Positions 6,579 through 11,412 of a DNA stretch of 11,412 bases are shown piece after piece. The notes beneath the pieces were generated by a model. That model saw only the letters and a program-made list of their open reading frames with translations. It did not search any database and had not been told where the DNA came from. Every line of letters begins with the position of its first letter. The first letter of the stretch is position 1. The DNA comes from an uncultured Eubacteriales bacterium (lineage in GTDB: Bacteria > Bacillota > Clostridia > Lachnospirales > CAG-274), in the NCBI GenBank assembly GCA_902496345.1, contig CABVAP010000069.1:1-11412 (forward strand). Reading direction: 5' to 3'. The position numbers and the translations under genes were made by a program.

Positions 6579-7870
6579 TATTGTAACTCTCCTTTTTTTC
6601 TAATAATCTTGATAACATCACCTAAATAAGATAAAGAACCAAAAGCAATAATAACATCTTCATCTTTTGAATTAGAAAGACTTTTGTCTATAGCGTCTTC
6701 AACATTGTTTGTTTTTTCGGTATTTTGGTTATAAACAAGAAATTCATTTGTAAGTGTATCAATGTCCAATCTTCTAGGATTGTCAAGTTGAATAGTATAT
6801 ATTTTATCTGCCAAATCAGCAGTAAGTTCAATTATTCTTTTGTAATTTTTGTCTTTGAAAATCCCAACAATATAAGTTATTTTTCTATTTTGGAAATATA
6901 ACTTAATTGTTTCTCTAAGTCTTTTGGCAGCATCTTCATTGTGAGCACCGTCAACAATAAATAAAGGCTTTTTCATAATTACTTGAAATCTGCCTTGCCA
7001 AACAGTTTCAAAAAGTCCATTGTATATATTTTCTGTTGATATAGAAAATCCCTTTGATATAAGAAGTTTAGCGATAGAAATAGCGATAGAAGCATTTTCC
7101 GTTTGAAATTTGCCAAGCAATTTAATCTTAATATCTTTTAAATCTTGGTAATCAAAAATTTGATAATCATTTTCAAATTCCGTGTAAGCAATATCAGATT
7201 TTTTTACAATTGTTAAGTCAGATTTTTTTTCTTTAGAAACCTTTTCAATAACAGACATTGCCTCGTCATCTTGTTCTATAGAAACAACAGGACAATTTTC
7301 TTTTATAATGCCACACTTTTCATAAGCAATATCAGAGAGCGTATCTCCCAAAAATTGTGTATGGTCATAACTAATAGATGTAATAACAGAACAAATATTT
7401 TTTTCAATAATGTTAGTTGCGTCAAGTCTGCCACCTAAACCCGTTTCAAGCAATACGAAGTCACATTTTTCTTCATAGAAATATAGAAATGCAATAGCCG
7501 TTTCTATTTCAAAAGCAGTTGGGTGACTTTTTCCGTCAACAATCATTTTTTCTATTGCATTTTGAACTTTTTCACATAACGAACAAAACTTTTCTTTTTC
7601 GATTATCATATCATTAATTTGAAATCTTTCAAGATATTCGGTAATAGTTGGAGAAACATATCTTCCAACTTTAAAACCGGCATTTTTCAAAATACCCGAA
7701 GTAAAAGCACCAACAGAGCCTTTACCGTTAGTTCCAGCTATATGAATAATTTTAAGTTCATTTTGGATATTTCCCAATTGAGCCATAAGATTATACATAT
7801 TGTCAAGTCCAAGTACACTACCCAATTTTTCAGAGTTATGAATAAAATCCATAGCTTTTTCGTAAGTCAT
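6578..7870 (-). CDS. folC: Folylpolyglutamate synthase / dihydrofolate synthase
   Basis: An ATP-dependent Mur-ligase-like enzyme that adds glutamate to dihydropteroate and/or to reduced folates. The 430-residue product has the P-loop AGTNGKGSV (45-53), then YVSPTI and ERFQIN (71-86), LLETGLGGRLDATN (140-153), SYDHTQFLGDT (167-177), YEKCGIIK (183-190, with the lysine carbamylated in family structures) and DGAHNEDAAKRL in the C-terminal domain. The loop reads SPTI rather than the SPHL of E. coli FolC, so the balance of the two activities cannot be read here. The start is ATG at 7870 (AGGA 9 nt upstream); a GTG two codons earlier is too close to that site. It is the first gene of the folate operon. 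Confidence 0.94.
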   Translation of the reverse strand: MTYEKAMDFIHNSEKLGSVLGLDNMYNLMAQLGNIQNELKIIHIAGTNGKGSVGAFTSGILKNAGFKVGRYVSPTITEYLERFQINDMIIEKEKFCSLCEKVQNAIEKMIVDGKSHPTAFEIETAIAFLYFYEEKCDFVLLETGLGGRLDATNIIEKNICSVITSISYDHTQFLGDTLSDIAYEKCGIIKENCPVVSIEQDDEAMSVIEKVSKEKKSDLTIVKKSDIAYTEFENDYQIFDYQDLKDIKIKLLGKFQTENASIAISIAKLLISKGFSISTENIYNGLFETVWQGRFQVIMKKPLFIVDGAHNEDAAKRLRETIKLYFQNRKITYIVGIFKDKNYKRIIELTADLADKIYTIQLDNPRRLDIDTLTNEFLVYNQNTEKTNNVEDAIDKSLSNSKDEDVIIAFGSLSYLGDVIKIIRKKGELQ

Positions 7871-7930
7871 AAACACACTTCCTAAAATTTAGTTAATCAA
7901 TTTTTTGCCCAACATTAATTATATTACTAT

Positions 7931-7959
7931 ATAATACACTAAAAAGCCTACAAATGCAA
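7931..7959 (-). promoter_or_regulatory. Promoter of the folate operon
   Basis: On the minus strand TTGCAT (7954-7959) and TATTAT (7931-7936) are separated by 17 nt. Transcription would start near 7924, leaving a leader of about 54 nt before folC. No THF or ZTP riboswitch is recognisable in that short leader. Confidence 0.6.
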
Positions 7960-8030
7960 ACAATTTTGAATTTTGTACTATTTTCACAAAAAAAACTTTA
8001 TTACGCTAAAATTTTATACTAAAAGTACTA

Positions 8031-8057
8031 TTGACTAAATCCTATATTTTGTATAAT
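8031..8057 (+). promoter_or_regulatory. Promoter of the SulP permease gene
   Basis: TTGACT (8031-8036) and a perfect TATAAT (8052-8057) are spaced by 15 nt, shorter than the usual 17, so the promoter may be weak or activator-assisted. The predicted start of transcription is near 8064, giving a leader of about 215 nt. Confidence 0.55.
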
Positions 8058-8063
8058 ATATTT

Positions 8064-8278
8064 GAGTGGGCTTTTGTCGAAAAATGGTAAAACTTTTTTA
8101 AGACTTTGAGTATTACTAAAATCTATCACTTGTGTAAGTGTTTTTATTTTGTGAAAATGTATTCCTTCTAGTATAGCTTTGACAGAGTAAAATCGCTAAT
8201 AAGGTGATAGCGTTTAAAACATCACCAAAGCCTTAATTTTGTTTTAATCATAAATAAAATTAAGAGAGGTACAAAAAA
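8064..8278 (+). promoter_or_regulatory. Long structured leader of the SulP gene, candidate cis-regulatory RNA
   Basis: The leader has several pairings that exclude each other. GTGATAG (8204-8210) can pair with CTATCAC (8123-8129), extendable to 9 bp with one G-U; part of it can pair with ATCACC (8221-8226); or it can lie within a small hairpin CGCTA/TAGCG (8194-8198 with 8208-8212). CTATCACTT also overlaps a local CACTT/AAGTG hairpin (8127-8140). GGCTTTTG (8069-8076) can pair with CAAAGCC (8226-8232) to close the whole unit. A 9-bp stem (8232-8240 with 8256-8264) ends directly against the AGAGG ribosome binding site (8265-8269). I match it to no riboswitch class I know, and no terminator with a U-run is evident. 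Confidence 0.4.
8072..8084 (+). promoter_or_regulatory. Spo0A-type box (0A box)
   Basis: TTTTGTCGAAAAA contains the exact TGTCGAA core (8075-8081) of the Spo0A binding site. It lies just downstream of the predicted SulP transcription start, where a bound regulator would be expected to repress. It is one 7-bp core with favourable AT flanks, so a chance match is possible. Spo0A itself is not in the window. Confidence 0.5.
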
Positions 8279-9970
8279 TTGTTTAAACCAAAGCTATTTT
8301 CAATCTTAAAAAATTCTCCGGAGGAGTTGAAAGGAAAATCATTGCTTAATAATATCATAGCCGGTATTATTGTTGCAATCGTTGCACTTCCCCTTTCAAT
8401 AGCACTTGCCATTTCTTCCGGTGTATCACCTGAACAAGGTTTAGTAACGGCAATACTTGCCGGTTTTTTAATTTCCTTTTTAGGTGGAAGCCGTGTTCAG
8501 ATAGGTGGACCAACAGCAGCATTTGTTGTAATTATATGTGGAATAATTGCCCAATATGGCTTTATGGGGCTTGTAATTGCCACAATAATGGCAGGTATAA
8601 TATTAATCATTTTCGGAATATTAAAATTCGGTGATGTTATTAAGTTTATACCATACCCTATAACAGTCGGCTTCACATCTGGTATAGCTGTTACACTTTT
8701 TGCAACACAGTTAAAAGATTTTCTTGAACTTGATATTGATTCTGTTCCATCAGAATTTATTCCAAAAATCGGCTCATACATTGAAAACATAAGCACAATC
8801 AACTATACATCACTCTTAATAGGTTTACTTGCAATAGCAATAATAGTATGTTGGAATAAAATAAGTAAAAGAATACCTGGCCCCCTTGTTGCATTAGTAG
8901 TAACTACATTGATTGTTTATTTTGGTGACCTTGACGTAATGACAATAGGAAAAAAATTCGGACAATTAAGTTCAGAATTTCCGGCACCGATTTTCTTTGG
9001 TGATGATTTCCAAATGCCAACATTTGATATGATAATGACACTTATGCCATCAGCATTTACAATAGCCGTTCTTGCTGGTATAGAGTCACTTTTATCAGCC
9101 GTTGTTGCAGACGGAATGACAGGGGATAAACACGATTCAAACACAGAGCTTATAGCACAGGGTGTTGCAAATATAGCAAGTGCGATTTTCGGAGGACTTC
9201 CGGCAACAGGAGCAATAGCAAGAACAGCAGCAAATATAAAAAATGGTGGTAGAACACCTATAGCTGGAATGGTACACGCATTAGTTTTACTTGTAATAAT
9301 GTTAGTTGCAATGCCACTTGCACAGCTTATCCCTATGACAACACTTGCAGCGATACTCATAGTTGTTTCATTTAATATGTTTGACTTTGGTGCATTTCCT
9401 CAGATTGCAAAAACAACAAAAAGCGATTTTTCAACATTAATTTTAACATTTGTATTAACTGTTGTATTTGACCTTGTTGTTGCGATAGAAATAGGAATGG
9501 TACTTGCAATGTTCTTGTTCATAAGAAAAATGGCAAACACATTGAAAATCAATACTGTATCAAAAGTAAATGAAAGTGATACATATAAATACATAAATAA
9601 AGAAATTCTTGTATATGAGATAGCAGGGCCAATGTTTTTTGGTGCGTCTACAAAATTTGTAGATACAATGAAAACAATGAATGTAAAATCAGACATATTA
9701 ATTTTAAGAATGCAAAATGTACCTTTGATAGACGGAACATTAATTGATTCATTACAACAAATTCTTGACTATACAAGAAAACATCACATAATGATATTGT
9801 TTGCAGAACTTCAACCACAGCCTAAAAAAGTAATTGAAAAAATCGGTATAAATGACTCAATAGGAAATGACAGGTTTTTCACTACAATAGACGATGCGTT
9901 TGCTGTAGCAAATGATATAGTAAATCTTAAAAATGAACTCAAAGGAAAACATATAAAAAGAGCTGTATAA
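8279..9970 (+). CDS. SulP family inorganic anion permease with STAS domain
   Basis: A 563-residue inner-membrane transporter. The N-terminal two thirds are strongly hydrophobic, about 10-14 membrane segments, starting at NIIAGIIVAIVALPLSIALA (25-44). SulP motifs are GVSPEQGLVTAILAGF (48-63) and GGSRVQIGGPTAAF (69-82), plus the later ESLLSAVVADGMTG and LPATGAIARTAANIKNGGRTP stretches. The last 120 or so residues form a STAS domain, with PLIDGTLIDSL resembling the conserved D-x-[ST] loop. Family members move sulfate, bicarbonate or other anions; the substrate cannot be told from sequence, and no sulfur genes are nearby. The TTG start at 8279 is supported by AGAGG 9 nt upstream and by correct family alignment of the N-terminus. 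It appears to be transcribed alone, between its own promoter and a terminator. Confidence 0.93.
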   Translation: MFKPKLFSILKNSPEELKGKSLLNNIIAGIIVAIVALPLSIALAISSGVSPEQGLVTAILAGFLISFLGGSRVQIGGPTAAFVVIICGIIAQYGFMGLVIATIMAGIILIIFGILKFGDVIKFIPYPITVGFTSGIAVTLFATQLKDFLELDIDSVPSEFIPKIGSYIENISTINYTSLLIGLLAIAIIVCWNKISKRIPGPLVALVVTTLIVYFGDLDVMTIGKKFGQLSSEFPAPIFFGDDFQMPTFDMIMTLMPSAFTIAVLAGIESLLSAVVADGMTGDKHDSNTELIAQGVANIASAIFGGLPATGAIARTAANIKNGGRTPIAGMVHALVLLVIMLVAMPLAQLIPMTTLAAILIVVSFNMFDFGAFPQIAKTTKSDFSTLILTFVLTVVFDLVVAIEIGMVLAMFLFIRKMANTLKINTVSKVNESDTYKYINKEILVYEIAGPMFFGASTKFVDTMKTMNVKSDILILRMQNVPLIDGTLIDSLQQILDYTRKHHIMILFAELQPQPKKVIEKIGINDSIGNDRFFTTIDDAFAVANDIVNLKNELKGKHIKRAV

Positions 9971-9989
9971 TAAAAAATAGCTTCATAAT

Positions 9990-10032
9990 AAAAACTTCTG
10001 ATGTAACTAAATGTTATATTAGAAGTTTTTTT
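9990..10032 (+). terminator. Intrinsic terminator after the SulP gene
   Basis: Perfect 10-bp arms AAAAACTTCT (9990-9999) and AGAAGTTTTT (10021-10030), with further inner pairing (TAAC/GTTA), are followed by more T residues. It starts 20 nt after the SulP stop codon. The A-rich left arm could also let it work on the minus strand, but no gene ends there. Confidence 0.85.
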
Positions 10033-10048
10033 GTTGTAAAAATATCTC

Positions 10049-10077
10049 TTGACAATAGTGCGAAATCGCACTATTTA
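10049..10077 (+). promoter_or_regulatory. Promoter of the marR-MATE operon
   Basis: A perfect TTGACA (10049-10054) is followed after 17 nt by TATTTA (10072-10077). The whole spacer is occupied by the inverted repeat described separately. A TATAAT at 10080-10085 is too far from the -35 (25 nt) to be its partner. Confidence 0.65.
10054..10075. promoter_or_regulatory. Perfect inverted repeat in the promoter spacer, likely MarR operator
   Basis: AATAGTGCGA (10054-10063) and TCGCACTATT (10066-10075) are exact reverse complements around a central AA. It fills the space between -35 and -10 and reaches into both boxes, so a dimer bound there would block RNA polymerase. MarR proteins commonly bind such palindromes in their own promoters, and the marR gene starts 25 nt further on. 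Confidence 0.8.
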
Positions 10078-10100
10078 TTTATAATATAGAGGTGGTTTTT

Positions 10101-10556
10101 ATGAAAGAATTAATGAATAAACAGTTGCAAGCCATTAATTTTGCGTTTAATGGCACTACTTTAGCATATAGTATGTTGGCAAGGAAATTAGGTTTAAGTT
10201 ATAATTCACTAATGGTTTTGTATTCTATTGAAATGAATGAAATTCAAATGAATAAAAATTGTACACAAAAACTAATTTGTGATGAAACACAATTGCCAAA
10301 ATCAACTGTTCATAGTATTTTGTTAGATTTTATAAAGAAAGAATATTTGACATTACAGACAAGGCCAGAAAACAAAAAAGAAAAAATCATTTTTTTAACT
10401 CCACTTGGGGAAAAATATATTGAAGAAATAATGGCAAAAGTTCACTCAGTTGAAAATAAAGCTTTGTTAAAGTTAGGTACTGAATTAAGTGAGCAATTTG
10501 TCAAATTAAACATAGAATTTTATGAATCATTTAAGAAAGAGGTTGAAAATGAGTAA
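10101..10556 (+). CDS. MarR family transcriptional regulator
   Basis: A 151-residue protein with the MarR winged-helix layout: N-terminal helices, a helix-turn-helix at about 54-82 (CTQKLICDETQLPKSTVHSI, 54-73), a wing at about 83-100 ending IIFLTPLGEKY, and C-terminal helices for dimerisation. The ATG at 10101 is chosen because GAGG (10089-10092) stands 8 nt upstream; a GTG at 10092 overlaps that site. It probably represses its own operon through the palindrome in the promoter and is released by a small molecule, perhaps a substrate of the pump encoded next. Its stop codon overlaps the MATE start by 8 nt. Family assignment is firm; ligand and targets are inferred. Confidence 0.9.
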   Translation: MKELMNKQLQAINFAFNGTTLAYSMLARKLGLSYNSLMVLYSIEMNEIQMNKNCTQKLICDETQLPKSTVHSILLDFIKKEYLTLQTRPENKKEKIIFLTPLGEKYIEEIMAKVHSVENKALLKLGTELSEQFVKLNIEFYESFKKEVENE

Positions 10557-11358
10557 TTCAAATTCACTTGCAAAAAACCATACATTATCATCATTACTAG
10601 CATTTGCATTTCCTAATATGATAATGATGTTATTTTTATCAATGTACACAATTGTAGACGGAAGTTTTGTGTCTATATACGCTGGGACTACTGCTCTGTC
10701 CTCTGTCAATATGACATATCCAGCAGTTAGCCTTGAAATGGCAATTGCAATTATGCTTGCAACAGGAGGAGGAGCAATAATTGCGAAACAAATGGGTGAA
10801 AATAAAGTTGAAAAAGCTAGGCAAAACTTTTCCTTTTTAGTTATGGTAGAGTTTTTAATAGGTTTAACCGTAGCTGTTTTGGGGAATATTTTTATGGAAC
10901 CACTATTAAATTTACTAGGTGCAACCGAACAACAATTTGATATGTGTAGGATTTATCTGAGCATTTTATTTGCTTTTGCCCCTTGCTTTTCTTTACAAAT
11001 AACATTCCAAACTTTTTTTGTAACAGCCGGCAAACCATTATTGGGATTATCTGTGACGATTATGTCCGGAATAACAAATATAGTACTTGATTATGTTTTC
11101 ATTGTTATTTTTGATAGTGGAATAGCAGGAGCAGCCATTGCGACAGGCATTGGATATAGTGTTTCTGCCATAATAGGAGTTATATATTTTACATTTTTCA
11201 GAAAAAAAGAATTATATTTTGTAAAATCAAAATCAGAGAAAAAATTAATTTTTATCGTTATTGTCAATTTCAAAAAGCGTTGCAGACTTTTATCCGCAAG
11301 CGGAAATTGCATTTTCGCTGAGGAAAACAGCTGTTTCAAGGGCTTAAAAGCCTTGTGA
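10549..11358 (+). CDS. MATE family efflux transporter, C-terminally truncated (probable pseudogene)
   Basis: MATE pumps export drugs or metabolites using Na+ or H+ gradients and are about 440-460 residues with 12 membrane helices. This frame gives 269. The first 235 or so are convincing: FAFPNMIMMLFLSMYTIVDG (18-37), ATGGGAIIAKQMGENK (71-86), LLGATEQ (122-128), FQTFFVTAGKPLLGLSVTIM (153-172) and NIVLDYVFI (177-185). These make six or so helices, the first half of the fold. After about residue 235 (nt about 11250) the frame becomes hydrophilic and cysteine-rich, unlike a MATE second half, and stops at 11358. The ATG at 10549 has GAGG 6 nt upstream and lies inside the end of marR, so the two are translationally coupled. 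The second half is not seen up to the window end. It is most likely inactive, through an insertion, a rearrangement or an assembly join. Confidence 0.82.
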   Translation: MSNSNSLAKNHTLSSLLAFAFPNMIMMLFLSMYTIVDGSFVSIYAGTTALSSVNMTYPAVSLEMAIAIMLATGGGAIIAKQMGENKVEKARQNFSFLVMVEFLIGLTVAVLGNIFMEPLLNLLGATEQQFDMCRIYLSILFAFAPCFSLQITFQTFFVTAGKPLLGLSVTIMSGITNIVLDYVFIVIFDSGIAGAAIATGIGYSVSAIIGVIYFTFFRKKELYFVKSKSEKKLIFIVIVNFKKRCRLLSASGNCIFAEENSCFKGLKAL

Positions 11359-11412
11359 GAAGAACGCCAAAATTTTCAGAGCGATTTGATTTTGCAGAAA
11401 AAATGCACTTTG
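11262..11412. other. Unidentified block of different composition breaking the MATE gene
   Basis: From about 11262 the sequence no longer codes for MATE, and GC content rises to roughly 40% (my hand count over 11271-11412), above that of the surrounding genes. It contains a hairpin CAAGG(G)CTT/AAGCCTTG (11337-11355) and TTGCATTTTC, which can pair imperfectly with GAAAAAATGCA further on. No transposase, clear terminal repeat or target duplication is visible, because only one edge is in the window. It may be the end of an insertion element, a non-coding dispersed repeat, or a chimeric contig end. Confidence 0.45.

Larger units (their letters stand above)
7871..8278. other. Divergent intergenic region between the folate operon and SulP gene
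   Basis: These 408 nt contain no supportable gene. The left part (7871-7960) holds the folate promoter and leader on the minus strand. The middle (7960-8030) is AT-rich with a repeated GTACTATT (near 7975 and 8025) and no clear signal. The right part (8031-8278) holds the SulP promoter, a Spo0A-type box and a long leader, listed separately. The only open frames are of a few codons and lack ribosome binding sites. Confidence 0.8.

Noticed and set aside
7871..7924. THF or ZTP riboswitch in the folate operon leader
   Set aside because: The leader from the predicted start is only about 54 nt and shows none of the conserved elements of either class.
8084..8101. Leader peptide ATG-GTA-AAA-CTT-TTT-TAA upstream of SulP
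   Set aside because: Only five codons, no ribosome binding site and no run of regulatory codons.
8917..9360. Minus-strand open frame of 147 codons inside the SulP gene
   Set aside because: Antisense shadow of a membrane-protein gene, whose codon use tends to leave the opposite strand open and hydrophobic; no start signal.

Overview
The window is AT-rich DNA with Firmicutes/Clostridia-style ribosome binding sites (AAGGAGG variants 6-10 nt before the start), frequent TTG and GTG starts, and tight operons. Gene content (a CNNM-type CBS protein, an ACT-hom-lysC cluster, a folC-folE-HD-folP-folBK cluster, a SulP permease and a MarR-MATE pair) and a perfect Spo0A-type box suggest a low-GC, probably anaerobic, Clostridia-like bacterium. 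No species can be named from the sequence alone.

Layout. Positions 1-562 (minus) hold the N-terminal part of a DUF21/CNNM membrane protein that runs off the window. Positions 663-3588 (minus) form an amino-acid operon, transcribed ACT-domain protein > homoserine dehydrogenase > aspartokinase, behind a promoter at 3629-3657 that overlaps an inverted repeat. The aspartokinase gene contains an internal ribosome binding site placed to make a separate beta subunit. Positions 3851-7870 (minus) form a folate operon, folC > folE > HD-domain hydrolase > folP > folB-folK fusion, with a promoter at 7931-7959 and a terminator hairpin at 3811-3835. Positions 7871-8278 are non-coding. They carry the folate promoter on one strand and, on the other, a promoter, a Spo0A-type box and a roughly 210-nt leader with competing pairings ahead of a SulP anion permease (8279-9970). 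A strong terminator follows, then a MarR regulator (10101-10556) whose promoter holds a perfect 10-bp inverted repeat, translationally overlapping a MATE efflux gene. The MATE gene runs out of homology near 11250-11270, where a more GC-rich block of unknown origin begins and continues to the window edge.

How the parts work together. Aspartokinase and homoserine dehydrogenase catalyse the first and third steps from aspartate to threonine and methionine; the ACT protein is probably a regulator. The folate operon covers GTP to dihydroneopterin triphosphate (FolE), aldolase and pyrophosphokinase (FolB-FolK), pteroate condensation (FolP) and glutamylation (FolC). It lacks a recognisable enzyme for removing phosphates from dihydroneopterin triphosphate, and the HD protein in the middle is a candidate for that step. 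The MarR-MATE pair looks like a self-regulated drug-efflux cassette whose pump is now truncated.

Most of the window is ordinary. The parts most worth a second look are the SulP leader RNA with its Spo0A-type box, the HD protein in the folate operon, and the sequence block that breaks the MATE gene. I see no CRISPR array, tRNA, rRNA or complete transposase.
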